Below, in pieces: positions 17,741 to 26,518 of a DNA stretch of 64,000 nucleotides; position 1 is the stretch's first letter; the number at the start of each line of letters is the position of its first letter. The stretch spans positions 1,426,001 through 1,490,000 of the forward strand of contig NZ_AP014723.1 of NCBI RefSeq assembly GCF_001548035.1, in the 5' to 3' direction. The notes under the pieces were generated by a model, which did not search any database, had not been told where the DNA came from, and was given only the letters and a program-made list of their open reading frames with translations. The position numbers were made by a program, and so were the translations under genes. The stretch comes from Sulfurospirillum sp. UCH001 (GTDB lineage: Bacteria > Campylobacterota > Campylobacteria > Campylobacterales > Sulfurospirillaceae).

Positions 17741-18965
17741 AACGTTTGGCTGTCGTACCAACATTTACGATACCCAAGTGATGATGGAAAATCTCACTGA
17801 TTTTGAAATCACCGAAAATGAACAAAATGCTGACATCATCGTTGTAAACTCATGTACCGTTACCAATGGAGCCGATACGGGTGTGCGTAGCTACATTAAC
17901 CATGCAACAAAAGAGGGAAAAAAAGTCATCGTTGCAGGCTGTGGCGCGATCAGTAAAGGGGAGAGCCTTTTTAATCAAAAAAAAGTTTTTGGCGTTATGG
18001 GGCACTCTGAAAAATCGCAGATCAATACACTCTTAAAACAAGATACACCGTTTTATCAAATCGGTGACCTTACCTCGCTTGATGAAACCATTGTGCATGA
18101 ATACACAGGTAAAACCAAAGCTTTCATCAAAATCCAAGAAGGGTGTAACTTTAGATGTAGTTACTGCATTATTCCCTACGTTAGGGGTAATGCACGAAGC
18201 CAAGACGAAGCAAAAATTATCGAACAAGTGCAAAAATTGGCACTGAATGGCTATGGTGAGTTTGTTCTGACAGGTACAAACATCGGTAGTTACGGTAAAG
18301 ATAAAGGAAGCTCTCTTGGAAAACTCGTTCAACGCTTAGGCGCTATTAGGGGTGTTCGTCGTATTCGTCTTGGGAGCATTGAGCCTGTACAGATTGACGA
18401 TAGCTTTAGAGAGATTTTGAGTGAGCCTTGGTTGGAGCGCCATTTACACGTTGCACTTCAGCACACTTCTGAACGTATGCTAGAGCTTATGCGAAGACGC
18501 AATAACGTTAAGCGCGACTTGGAACTTTTCACAGAACTTAGTGAGCGTGGTTTTGCTTTAGGAACCGATTTTATCACGGGACACCCAGGAGAGAGTGAAG
18601 AAATTTGGCAAGAGGCATATGCCACTTTGGAAAAGTTTCCACTCACACATTTGCATGCTTTTACCTACTCAAAACGTGACGGAACACCTTCTGCGACCAT
18701 GAAACCAGAAGTCAAAGGCGATATTGCCAAAGAGCGTCTTAAAAGTATTGAAGCGCTTATAGAGTCGAAAAACATAATGTTTAGAGAAAAAAATAATGCA
18801 ATACCTCTCAATGTCTTAGTCGAAGAGTTCAAGGATGACCACTACATCGGTTATGACCAATTTTTTAATAAAGTCATTATACAAAGTTCAAGAGACCTGC
18901 TTAAAGAGTGGGTGACTATCGAAAAATACGAAGTAAAACAGGAGGGAAACTATGCACATTTTTAA
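17721..18965 (+). CDS. mtaB: tRNA t6A37 methylthiotransferase MtaB
   Basis: This 414-residue radical-SAM methylthiotransferase converts t6A37 to ms2t6A in tRNA. The N-terminal UPF0004 domain carries cluster cysteines in FGCRTN, NSCTVT and AGCGA. The radical-SAM motif is CNFRCSYC. The MtaB subfamily is suggested by FKTFGCRTNIYDTQVM at the start. A longer frame is open upstream inside mscS, but the ATG at 17721 gives the canonical N-terminus. The gene overlaps mscS and, by 14 nt, the following FtsH-like gene, so the run is tightly packed. Confidence 0.9.
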   Translation: MKKVFFKTFGCRTNIYDTQVMMENLTDFEITENEQNADIIVVNSCTVTNGADTGVRSYINHATKEGKKVIVAGCGAISKGESLFNQKKVFGVMGHSEKSQINTLLKQDTPFYQIGDLTSLDETIVHEYTGKTKAFIKIQEGCNFRCSYCIIPYVRGNARSQDEAKIIEQVQKLALNGYGEFVLTGTNIGSYGKDKGSSLGKLVQRLGAIRGVRRIRLGSIEPVQIDDSFREILSEPWLERHLHVALQHTSERMLELMRRRNNVKRDLELFTELSERGFALGTDFITGHPGESEEIWQEAYATLEKFPLTHLHAFTYSKRDGTPSATMKPEVKGDIAKERLKSIEALIESKNIMFREKNNAIPLNVLVEEFKDDHYIGYDQFFNKVIIQSSRDLLKEWVTIEKYEVKQEGNYAHF

Positions 18966-20613
18966 ATCCCAAAAACTGATGCTCTCTTTAATGGCACTCA
19001 GCATTTTTATCGTTTTACTTGCTTTTGGGTATGTGCGAGATTCTGCTAAAATTATTGACCTACCAACCTACCATGCACTTTTAGAAAGTGGTGGCATTAA
19101 AAAAGCAAAAGTCGAAGATAACGAAGTATGGTTGTATGGGCTTAAAGATGAATTTGTCATTATCAAAGATGGCATTGACATTGGTGAGCTTCTTAAAAAA
19201 GTACCTATTGAAGTTAAAAAATCCAATCCTATTTTTGAAGACCTTATTATTTTAGGCATGCTTGGTAGTTTACTGTTTGCACTGCTTATTTATGCACGCA
19301 AAAAACGCGCAGAAGATCTTAAAAAAGAACAAGACAACAACCAAAAGGCTTATGCAAGCTACGATCCTTTTATGAGTAGCATCATTCGTCCAGTTCGTGC
19401 ACAAGTGAGTTTTAGAGATGTTGCAGGCATCAAAGATGTCAAAGAAGAACTTGAAGAAATCGTGGACTTTCTTAAAAACCCCGCACGCTACAAACGTTAT
19501 GGCATAACTCTTCCAAAAGGCGTGCTTCTTGTAGGTCCTCCAGGTGTGGGTAAAACGATGATCGCCAAAGCAGTTGCAGGGGAGGCGAGTGTGCCTTTCT
19601 TCTATCAAAGTGGCGCTACGTTTGTGCAGATTTACGTTGGTATGGGCGCTAAGAGGGTTAAAGAGCTTTTTTCTCAAGCGAAGGCTCATGCACCATCCAT
19701 CATCTTTATCGACGAAATTGATGCCGTAGGACGTGCGCGTGGCGGTATGCGTAATGATGAACGCGAATCAACATTGAACCAGCTTCTTACCGAAATGGAC
19801 GGCTTTGAAGACAGCAGTGGTGTCATCGTCATCGCTGCAACCAATAAAATCGACATTATCGATGAAGCACTGCTTCGCTCAGGACGTTTTGATAGACGCA
19901 TCTTCATCCCACTTCCCGATAAAAATGACCGCTTAGAGATTTTGAAAACCTATATGCGCAACAAACCGACAGAAGTCGATTTAAACGAGCTTGCCAACAT
20001 GAGTGTGGGCTTTAGCGGTGCAGCACTGGCAACCTTTGTCAATGAAGCTGCCATCAATGCGCTTCGCCGAGGCTCAACCATCCTAGAACTGGGCGATTTT
20101 GTAGCTGTACGCCAAAAAGTCTTGATGGGTAAGAAAAAAGTACTCAGTTTCTCCGATGAAGAGAAGAAAATCCAAGCGTTATACCAAGCTGCGAAAGCGC
20201 TGTGTGCGTACTGGTTTGAGATAGACTTCGACAAAATCACCATCGTCAATGACCGACTCAAAGATATGGATCGAGAAATCGAGTCAAAAACCCAAATGCT
20301 CTCAAAAATCAAAGTCTATCTTGCAGGTATGGTCGCAACCAAACTGGCTTATAATGAAAAGTTTACCAACGCTACAGAAGATTTGAGTCGTGCGACGGCC
20401 ATCGCCAAAGAGATGGTCGAAGTCTATGGCATGGGAGAAAAACTCATACCATATGAGAGCGATATACTGCTTATTTTAGAAAATGCACACAAAGAACTGG
20501 AGCACTTTTTAGAAGGGATGAATACTGTACTAGAGAAAGTCTCTCATGAGCTTTACACCGTAGAGAGCATCTCCAAAGTGCGCTTAAAAGCCATCATTGA
20601 TGAAGTTCTTTAG
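18952..20613 (+). CDS. FtsH-like membrane AAA+ ATPase lacking the zinc-protease motif
   Basis: This 553-residue protein has FtsH architecture: a membrane helix at about 9-26, a second near 100-117, an AAA+ module and a peptidase-M41-like C-terminal domain. The ATPase is intact, with Walker A GPPGVGKT, Walker [12 protein letters not shown] and the second region of homology [10 protein letters not shown]. In the M41 domain, where FtsH has Y-HEAGH-A, this protein reads Y-QAAKA-L (Q412 to A416). Both zinc-binding histidines and the catalytic glutamate are therefore gone, although the later ED-LSRAT segment is kept. It should unfold or remodel proteins without cutting them. It is shorter than true FtsH (about 640). 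Helicobacter has, to my recollection, a similar second FtsH-like gene in the same position. Confidence 0.88.
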   Translation: MHIFKSQKLMLSLMALSIFIVLLAFGYVRDSAKIIDLPTYHALLESGGIKKAKVEDNEVWLYGLKDEFVIIKDGIDIGELLKKVPIEVKKSNPIFEDLIILGMLGSLLFALLIYARKKRAEDLKKEQDNNQKAYASYDPFMSSIIRPVRAQVSFRDVAGIKDVKEELEEIVDFLKNPARYKRYGITLPKGVLLVGPPGVGKTMIAKAVAGEASVPFFYQSGATFVQIYVGMGAKRVKELFSQAKAHAPSIIFIDEIDAVGRARGGMRNDERESTLNQLLTEMDGFEDSSGVIVIAATNKIDIIDEALLRSGRFDRRIFIPLPDKNDRLEILKTYMRNKPTEVDLNELANMSVGFSGAALATFVNEAAINALRRGSTILELGDFVAVRQKVLMGKKKVLSFSDEEKKIQALYQAAKALCAYWFEIDFDKITIVNDRLKDMDREIESKTQMLSKIKVYLAGMVATKLAYNEKFTNATEDLSRATAIAKEMVEVYGMGEKLIPYESDILLILENAHKELEHFLEGMNTVLEKVSHELYTVESISKVRLKAIIDEVL

Positions 20614-21112
20614 TGGTTTTTGCCTTGCCAATGAGCAAGAACTCTTTGCTCCATACCTCATCCGAAGCGACTTTACCGTTGCTGGGTTTAGTTATGGAGC
20701 AATAAAAGCCCTAAAATGCGCTCTTTCCTCTACTACACGCATCGACACACTCCAACTCTTTTCACCTGCCTTTTTTCAGGATAAAGACGCCAAGTTTAAA
20801 AAGCTTCAAACCCTCTCATTTTCCAAAAACGGTGAAGCTTATACACAAAATTTTATGCAAAATATTGTGTATCCTTCCTCTTTTAATATGCAACCATTTT
20901 TCAAGCAAGGAAGCCTAGAAGAGCTACATGAGCTATTACACTACACATGGGATGAAGCAGCATTAAAGGCTTTAAAAGAGCGTGGTATAAATATCGAAGT
21001 GTATGTGGGCGAATGCGACACTATCATCAATGCTATGGCAGTCAAAGAGCTTTTTGTGCCTTATGCTACGGTCTATTATTTCAAGCGTGTTGGGCATATA
21101 CTTAAAGATTAA
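20600..21112 (+). CDS. bioV: BioV-type pimeloyl-[acyl-carrier protein] methyl ester esterase
   Basis: This 170-residue alpha/beta-hydrolase begins [16 protein letters not shown] and has the nucleophile elbow GFSYG (S31). A likely acidic residue is in GECDT and the histidine in RVGHILKD near the C-terminus. The pattern is that of BioV, the small esterase of Helicobacter and relatives that frees pimeloyl-ACP from its methyl ester, ending the BioC-dependent part of biotin synthesis. The ATG at 20600 is preferred to a TTG one codon upstream. It overlaps the FtsH-like gene by 14 nt. No other biotin gene is in the window. Confidence 0.8.
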   Translation: MKFFSGFCLANEQELFAPYLIRSDFTVAGFSYGAIKALKCALSSTTRIDTLQLFSPAFFQDKDAKFKKLQTLSFSKNGEAYTQNFMQNIVYPSSFNMQPFFKQGSLEELHELLHYTWDEAALKALKERGINIEVYVGECDTIINAMAVKELFVPYATVYYFKRVGHILKD

Positions 21113-21128
21113 AAAGGAAATTTTCATA

Positions 21129-21467
21129 ATGAAAAAATTAGTTTTAGTGGCACTTTTGAGTTTAAATGTTTTTGCAGGTACACCACTGTGTGACTCTGGT
21201 AAAGTTATCAAACTACTTAGTGATGACAACGTAGGCAATCGTCACCAACGCTTTATCGTCAAACTTGCTTCTGGCAAAACACTCCTTATAGCCCATAACA
21301 TAGACCTTGCACCCAAAGTGACGACGTTGCAAGAGGGTGGAGTAGTAAAATTTTGCGGTGATTTGGAAACCAACGATAAAGGCGGCGTAGTACACTGGAC
21401 ACACCGCGACCCACACAATAAACACGTTGCTGGGTACTTAGAATACAATGGGCAGAAATACGAGTAA
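21129..21467 (+). CDS. DUF3465-like small periplasmic protein
   Basis: A 112-residue protein with a signal peptide (1-16, ending VFA) and a compact domain containing RHQRFIVKL, LLIAHNIDL and a conserved-looking C-terminus HWTHRDPHNKHVAGYLEYNG. This matches my memory of DUF3465, whose function is unknown. An upstream in-frame extension lies inside bioV in another frame; the ATG at 21129 gives a proper signal peptide and has AAGGA before it. It ends the aroB-bioV run. Confidence 0.7.
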   Translation: MKKLVLVALLSLNVFAGTPLCDSGKVIKLLSDDNVGNRHQRFIVKLASGKTLLIAHNIDLAPKVTTLQEGGVVKFCGDLETNDKGGVVHWTHRDPHNKHVAGYLEYNGQKYE

Positions 21468-21512
21468 GATAAAAAAATCCTAGTTCTTCTTGATAAAAAA
21501 TAAGGATCTTCA

Positions 21513-22022
21513 ATGTTAGGTTATGTAGGAGCACGTCCTTTTGAATTATTTGAACATTTAAATAATGATGTTATAAAAAGCTTACAAATGCTAGAAGATG
21601 ATAAAGAAAGCCAATGTTTAAGAAGATTTTTTGTGAAAAGTGCTTTTTCTTATATTGAATGTATTCCATATTGTTTAAAATATCATTTGAGAAGAAAATT
21701 ACATAGAGTATCATATGAATTAAACGAAAAAGAAAAAGATTTATTGTATGAAACTAGTGATTTTAAAATAAGTCTCCTAGATAACTTTAAACAAACGTTT
21801 AAATTAGCGAAAAAAATGCTAAATAAGGTAAATTTTGATTTAAAAACCTCAGGACAAGAATTTCAATTATTAAGAAAATCAATTCATGTTAGAGATAAAA
21901 TAACGCATCCAAAAAAATTTAGAGACATCGAAATATCTGATAAAGAAGTCTATTATGTATTAACATCGGTTAAATATGTTGAAGAAATTTTTTTAGATTT
22001 TCTAAGTTACAAAACAAAATAA
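21513..22022 (+). CDS. HEPN-like orphan protein (putative RNase fold)
   Basis: This 169-residue, probably all-helical protein contains VRDKITHP (R127 to H132), which is an R-x4-H motif of the HEPN superfamily. HEPN domains are often RNases of toxin-antitoxin or defence systems; some are only RNA-binding. The coding sequence is clearly more AT-rich than its neighbours, with many AAA, TTA and ATA codons, which suggests recent transfer. AAGGA precedes the ATG. A hairpin terminator starts at its stop codon, so it is a single-gene unit. There is no nucleotidyltransferase (MNT) antitoxin next to it. The family assignment rests on one motif and helical content. Confidence 0.6.
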   Translation: MLGYVGARPFELFEHLNNDVIKSLQMLEDDKESQCLRRFFVKSAFSYIECIPYCLKYHLRRKLHRVSYELNEKEKDLLYETSDFKISLLDNFKQTFKLAKKMLNKVNFDLKTSGQEFQLLRKSIHVRDKITHPKKFRDIEISDKEVYYVLTSVKYVEEIFLDFLSYKTK

Positions 22023-22062
22023 AGTCAGCTATTACCCCACTCAGTATGATAGCTGACTTTTT
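22021..22062 (+). terminator. Terminator of the HEPN-like gene
   Basis: A perfect 12-bp stem (AAAGTCAGCTAT / ATAGCTGACTTT) with a 16-nt loop, followed by TT and a short T-rich end. It begins within the TAA stop codon of the HEPN-like gene. Confidence 0.75.
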
Positions 22063-22092
22063 AGGGTATGCCAACGCCAAGGCATCATTCGA

Positions 22093-22671
22093 ATGAATAA
22101 ACCACCAACCCCATCCAAAGAACTACTCGTTCTCAACAAACCTAAGGGCTATGTGGTAACGCGTTCGGATGACCTTGGGCGAAAGACGGTTTATGAGCTG
22201 TTACCCCTGTGGGCGTATGATGAGGGGTGGATGCCCATAGGTCGGCTTGATTTGGAGTCAAAAGGGCTTTTACTCTTTACGACCAACAGCAAACTAAACC
22301 ACGCACTCACCACGCCTAAAAAGTGCATCAAAGTCTATGAGATTTGGGTGAGGGGGCATGTCACAGATGAGCACATCCAAAATGCCTTAAAAGGAGTGCA
22401 AAGCCCTGTGGGATTACTTCAAGCGCTAGAGGTTAAGAAAATAAGTACGGGTGGGGCAAAAACAAAACTTCGTGTAAAGATAGACGAGGGAAAAAACCGA
22501 CACATTCGCCGTCTTTTTGGAGCACTGAAAGACCCAAAATTTGGCACGCCTTTAAAAGTTTTGGAGCTAAGTCGAATCAGCATCGGGAGTTTTAACCTTG
22601 ACATCCCAAGTGGTGAGTGGCGTTACTTAAGTGTCGATGAAGAAAAGATGCTCATAAAGAACCTTGTTTAA
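22093..22671 (+). CDS. RsuA/RluE-type pseudouridine synthase
   Basis: This 192-residue pseudouridine synthase has the catalytic motif GRLDLESKGLLLFT and the family ends LLVLNKPKGYVVT and GKNRHIRRLFGAL. It lacks the N-terminal S4 RNA-binding domain, which makes it most like RluE (23S rRNA) in size. The exact target base cannot be assigned. A hairpin terminator separates it from the HEPN-like gene upstream. Confidence 0.85.
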   Translation: MNKPPTPSKELLVLNKPKGYVVTRSDDLGRKTVYELLPLWAYDEGWMPIGRLDLESKGLLLFTTNSKLNHALTTPKKCIKVYEIWVRGHVTDEHIQNALKGVQSPVGLLQALEVKKISTGGAKTKLRVKIDEGKNRHIRRLFGALKDPKFGTPLKVLELSRISIGSFNLDIPSGEWRYLSVDEEKMLIKNLV

Positions 22672-22797
22672 TACAAAATGTTTAAGTGATTTAATATTTA
22701 AACAATAGAAATTTTTTATGAGAAGAAAAGGCTCAGAGTTTACCTTTTAACCCTCACTTTCTTTAGATGTAACATTTCTCTTTTTGAACACTTTTTA

Positions 22798-22803
22798 TAT
22801 AAT
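22798..22803 (+). promoter_or_regulatory. Probable -10 box of the DinB-fold gene
   Basis: TATAAT 30 nt before the ATG at 22833, in an AT-rich stretch, without a recognisable -35 box at the right distance. Confidence 0.5.
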
Positions 22804-22832
22804 ATCTCAAAATAATGTTAAAGGAGGGCATA

Positions 22833-23306
22833 ATGATACTGTTGGAGAACATCAGCAACGATATACTAAAGCTACTAGGTGAATTAGAAAGTATCTTAAA
22901 ACATGCAAACATCAACGACATTGCGACAAAAACTAACACACAACATCGTACCGTGAAGCAGATCGTCGGTCACCTATGCGATTCGGCATCAAACAACACA
23001 CACCGCATCGTTCATTTGCAGTATCAAAACAGCCCGCTCATCTTCCCAGATTATGCAAATCTTGGCAAAAACGATCTTTGGATAAAGCTCCAAGACTATA
23101 ATAACTACGATTGGGAAGACTTGCAAGCACTCCTTAAAGCCGTGACCAAACACGTTGCCCATGTCATTAGAAATATCGACAACTCAAAGCTCCAAAATAA
23201 ATGGATCAGCGCATTAAACGAGCATATAAGTTTAGAAGCGATGATCGTGGATTATCCACGTCATTTTAAATTGCATCTTGATGAAATCGTTGATTTAACG
23301 CATTAA
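22833..23306 (+). CDS. DinB-fold metal-dependent protein
   Basis: This 157-residue protein resembles the DinB/DUF664 four-helix family. It has the N-terminal VKQIVGHLCDSASNN segment (first metal histidine) and a C-terminal YPRHFKLHLDEI with two more histidines, which together suit a metal triad. Members often act as thiol-dependent transferases or remain uncharacterised. The ATG at 22833 has AAGGAGG at ideal spacing, so an in-frame start 18 nt upstream is unlikely. It is followed 24 nt later by peptide deformylase and is probably cotranscribed with it. Confidence 0.7.
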   Translation: MILLENISNDILKLLGELESILKHANINDIATKTNTQHRTVKQIVGHLCDSASNNTHRIVHLQYQNSPLIFPDYANLGKNDLWIKLQDYNNYDWEDLQALLKAVTKHVAHVIRNIDNSKLQNKWISALNEHISLEAMIVDYPRHFKLHLDEIVDLTH

Positions 23307-23330
23307 ACGATTATTTTAAAGGAGTAAACG

Positions 23331-23867
23331 ATGCCACAACACTTAGAGATCTTCCAACTAGGCGCTCCCATCATCCGCATGGTAGCAAAAAGAGTGCCTG
23401 ACATCAAAGCAGTAGAGATTCAAACGCTCATCGATGACATGATCCAGACGTGTGTGGAGTCTAAGGGTGTTGGCATCGCAGCGCCACAAATAGGGCATTC
23501 TCTAGCCATCATGATTATGGCCTCTTATCCAAATACACGCTATCCATACGCGCCACAGATGGAACCAACCGCGTTGATTAACCCTAGAGTTATTGATTAT
23601 ACGGAAGAACAAGTGAAAGACTGGGAAGGGTGCTTAAGCTTACCTGGCATTAGAGCTCTTGTACCAAGACATACGTATATTGAAGTTCAGTACTTCGACA
23701 GAGAGGGCAGGGAACAAACGGTTGTCTTTAGAGACTTTCTTGCACGTCTTTTCCAACATGAATATGACCATCTTATCGGTAAAGTATTTATCGACAGAGT
23801 GGAGAGCACACAAGACGTCATTATGGAGAAAGAGTATCAACGTCTTATGCGAAAAGAAATTGACTAA
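23331..23867 (+). CDS. def: Peptide deformylase
   Basis: This 178-residue metalloenzyme removes the formyl group from nascent proteins. All three signature motifs are present: GVGIAAPQIG, EGCLSLPG (metal Cys) and QHEYDH (two metal histidines and the catalytic Glu). The inserted stretch around ASYPNTRYPYAPQMEP resembles the type that often accompanies a second, non-essential deformylase. Whether the genome has another def cannot be seen here. AAAGGAG precedes the ATG. Confidence 0.92.
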   Translation: MPQHLEIFQLGAPIIRMVAKRVPDIKAVEIQTLIDDMIQTCVESKGVGIAAPQIGHSLAIMIMASYPNTRYPYAPQMEPTALINPRVIDYTEEQVKDWEGCLSLPGIRALVPRHTYIEVQYFDREGREQTVVFRDFLARLFQHEYDHLIGKVFIDRVESTQDVIMEKEYQRLMRKEID

Positions 23868-23904
23868 TTTTTTTCTTACCCCATATAAATAATTTTAAAA
23901 TCCA

Positions 23905-23933
23905 TTGACTTTCAAATTGAAAAGATGTAACAT
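23905..23933 (+). promoter_or_regulatory. Promoter of the efflux operon
   Basis: TTGACT (23905-23910) and TAACAT (23928-23933) with a 17-bp spacer form a good sigma-70 promoter 44 nt before the tetR start. Confidence 0.6.
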
Positions 23934-23944
23934 TTCATAAAATA

Positions 23945-23961
23945 AATGACTGACGGTCATT
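23945..23961. promoter_or_regulatory. Probable TetR operator
   Basis: AATGAC-TGACG-GTCATT is a perfect 6-bp inverted repeat with a 5-bp centre, lying at the expected transcription start of the efflux operon. This is a typical autoregulatory operator for the TetR protein encoded 16 nt downstream. Confidence 0.65.
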
Positions 23962-23976
23962 CATTATTGGAGTATT

Positions 23977-24591
23977 ATGGCTAGAATAATAGATAAAGAA
24001 GAAAAGCGGTGCGACATAGCACTCTCAGCTATTAATCTTTTTTGCGAAAAGGGCATACAACAAACCAGTATCGACGAAATCGCAAAAAGTGCTGGGGTAG
24101 CAAAAGGCACAATTTACCTCTACTTTAAAAACAAAGAAGAGATTGTCTTTGCTATTTGGGATGTAATTGCGGGGCGTCATCGTGAGGCATTTGCAAAACG
24201 TGTAAGAGCTGATATGAGCGCTAAAGAGAAAATTTTAGAGTTCTACAACTTTACAGAATGTGAAGAAGAGCAAAACAAAGAACAAGTTCTTATGCTCTAT
24301 CAACATTTCGTAAGTTCTATGCTCATCGATAAAACAGGGTTATACACAGCATACTTTGAAAGCTTTTTTCAAGAGGATTATGACTTTATCATGAATGCCT
24401 TAAATGAGGGCATTGCGCGAAAAGAATTTTGTGTTGACAACATTGAATTACTCACCACAACAATCATTTTACTCTTAAAAGGCGTTTTAATCAGAGCCAA
24501 AGCTAACAATATGGGCTTTCATGAAGCTCAAACATCACTCATCAACCATATTACCTATTTACTTGATATAGGAACAAGGAAAGTATCATGA
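23977..24591 (+). CDS. TetR family repressor of the efflux operon
   Basis: A 204-residue regulator with an N-terminal helix-turn-helix (TSIDEIAKSAGVAKGTIYLYF, about residues 31-50) and a divergent ligand-binding domain. It is first in an operon with an outer membrane channel, an adaptor and an RND pump, and overlaps the channel gene by 4 nt. A palindromic operator lies between the promoter and its start. It probably represses the whole operon until a toxic compound binds it. Confidence 0.88.
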   Translation: MARIIDKEEKRCDIALSAINLFCEKGIQQTSIDEIAKSAGVAKGTIYLYFKNKEEIVFAIWDVIAGRHREAFAKRVRADMSAKEKILEFYNFTECEEEQNKEQVLMLYQHFVSSMLIDKTGLYTAYFESFFQEDYDFIMNALNEGIARKEFCVDNIELLTTTIILLLKGVLIRAKANNMGFHEAQTSLINHITYLLDIGTRKVS

Positions 24592-25820
24592 AAAAATTAA
24601 GTCTTTTATGTCTCTTTCCACTGCTTGCGTTCTCAGGAAACCTACAACAGCTTCTTACTCTTGCAGAACAAAACAAACACGTGGAATCTTCACGCTATGA
24701 GCTTGAAGCAGCAAAAGAAAAAGAGTATGCCACTAAGAGCGGGTATATGCCAAGCCTCAGTTTTGGAGCCAATCAAACATACAATCAAGAAGAGAGTATG
24801 CTTTCTCCAGAAAAAAGTCGTACAGGCGCAGCAACACTCTCTTTTACCATTTACGATGGTGGAAAACGTGAAGCACTGTTCAGTCAACAAGAAGCCCTTG
24901 TCAAAGCTGCCACATTTTCTCTTGCATCTGTTCAAAATAACGTCTCATTAAATGTCATCTACTACTATTTCAACTACATCAGTACACTTGCAAGCAAAGA
25001 ATCAACGCTGCAAAAGATGGAACAGTTAGAAGCAGAACGTTATAGACTCGAAAAATACCTTTCAGTAGGCTCCGCAACGGCAGATGAACTTCAAAAGATC
25101 ATCTCATCCATTGAGCAAACGAAAGTCGATCTTTTAACCCTAGACAACACGCTTAACAACATTTCCAACACCTTAGAGTACTTAACAGGAAAAGAAGTAA
25201 GTGTTGAAGCGGGTTCATCCGTTAGACTGCAAGAAACACAAAGTAGCGATGATGCAAAACGTTTCGACATCCAAGCGCTTGAAGAAAGCGTACAAAGTGC
25301 TAAAGCGGAAGCAGAAGCTGCAAAAGCTCCTCACTTGCCAACGATCAAAATAGAAGATACATACTCTCGTTTCAAATATGACTATGCTAATCCATTATGG
25401 AATTCAGATGCAGATCATCAAAATACTGTGCAACTGAGTATGCAATGGAAAATTTTTGACTTTGGTTCAACCTCAGCCTCTGTACAAGCTGCTCAAAAAA
25501 ACTATCTTGCTAAGAGCAGTGATTTAGCCTATGAAAAACAAAAAGCCAAAGCAAGTTATAAGAGCGCTCAAAACAGCTATAAAACAGCACTTGCAAAGAT
25601 AGATGCCGCAAAAGCAAGACTCTCTGCCTCAGAGATGACGTATGAACTTGTTAAAAAGAAATTTCAACAAGGCATTGTCAATAACGTTACGTATCTTGAT
25701 GCATTGACGGACAAATTCAATGCAAGGTCACAACTTCAAACAGCATTGAATGAAGTCGAATACCAAAAAGCCGTACTACTCTACGAAATGGGTAAAGAAA
25801 TAAAAGGAGCCATCCAATGA
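24588..25820 (+). CDS. TolC family outer membrane efflux protein
   Basis: A 410-residue TolC-like channel with a signal peptide (1-17) and two repeats rich in long helices. It ends with the typical GIVNNVTYLDALTDKFNARSQL segment of outer membrane efflux proteins. It should form the trimeric exit duct of the tripartite pump encoded here. It overlaps tetR and the adaptor by 4 nt each. It is not lipidated. Confidence 0.88.
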   Translation: MKKLSLLCLFPLLAFSGNLQQLLTLAEQNKHVESSRYELEAAKEKEYATKSGYMPSLSFGANQTYNQEESMLSPEKSRTGAATLSFTIYDGGKREALFSQQEALVKAATFSLASVQNNVSLNVIYYYFNYISTLASKESTLQKMEQLEAERYRLEKYLSVGSATADELQKIISSIEQTKVDLLTLDNTLNNISNTLEYLTGKEVSVEAGSSVRLQETQSSDDAKRFDIQALEESVQSAKAEAEAAKAPHLPTIKIEDTYSRFKYDYANPLWNSDADHQNTVQLSMQWKIFDFGSTSASVQAAQKNYLAKSSDLAYEKQKAKASYKSAQNSYKTALAKIDAAKARLSASEMTYELVKKKFQQGIVNNVTYLDALTDKFNARSQLQTALNEVEYQKAVLLYEMGKEIKGAIQ

Positions 25821-26515
25821 AAAAAACGTTAATAGCCACACTACTTATGTTTCAAGCCCTTGTTGCAGGGGAAGTTTACGCAACATTTGATGTTGTCAGT
25901 GAAAAGAGCTCCGAATTAGGACTTTCTATATCAGGTGTTGTAGGCACACTTCATGTAGAAGTGGGAGACCGTGTTAAAAAAGGAGACTTACTTCTTTCTT
26001 TACAAAATGCTCAAGAAAAAAATGAGTATGAAATCGCACGCAAAAATGCTGAGCATTCTGTAAAAACCTATGAACGATACGCAAAAATATCAGATGTAAT
26101 CGATAAAGAAAAGATGGAAAACTATCTCTACGACAAAGATATACAGCTTTTAAATGCCCAAAACAAAGAGATTATCTTCAAAAAAACAGAACTTCGCGCA
26201 CCTTATGATTTGGTCGTTACAAAGAAAAATACCGAACTTGGTAACATTGTTTTAGGTTCTCAAACCAAACTTTTAACCGTTGAAAGCACACGTGATGTAA
26301 AACTTGTTTTAAAATTTGATGAGAAATATTGGACCAAAGTTAAAGTAGGGCAAAAATTTACCTATAAAGTCGATGGAAGCGATAAAAAATATGAAGGTGT
26401 CATTAGTAAAATCTATCCTACTATTCTTCAAAGTACACGAGAAATGCAAGCTGAAGTCAAAGCAACAGATCTAATGCCAGGACTCTTTGGTAATGGCATG
26501 ATTAGCGTGGAATAA
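25817..26515 (+). CDS. RND efflux periplasmic adaptor (short)
   Basis: A 232-residue membrane-fusion protein with a signal peptide (1-17), a split lipoyl domain (GVVGTLHVEVGDRVKKGDLLLSL early, TELRAPYDLVV later), a short helical hairpin and a beta-barrel domain. Most RND adaptors are 350-400 residues. The shortened hairpin and missing C-terminal domain put this one in a minimal class. It links the inner pump to the channel. It overlaps the tolC-like gene by 4 nt and is 3 nt from the pump. Confidence 0.82.
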   Translation: MKKTLIATLLMFQALVAGEVYATFDVVSEKSSELGLSISGVVGTLHVEVGDRVKKGDLLLSLQNAQEKNEYEIARKNAEHSVKTYERYAKISDVIDKEKMENYLYDKDIQLLNAQNKEIIFKKTELRAPYDLVVTKKNTELGNIVLGSQTKLLTVESTRDVKLVLKFDEKYWTKVKVGQKFTYKVDGSDKKYEGVISKIYPTILQSTREMQAEVKATDLMPGLFGNGMISVE

Positions 26516-26518
26516 CCC

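Noticed and set aside
21513-22671. HEPN-MNT toxin-antitoxin pair formed with the next gene
   Set aside because: The downstream gene is a clear pseudouridine synthase and a strong terminator lies between the two.
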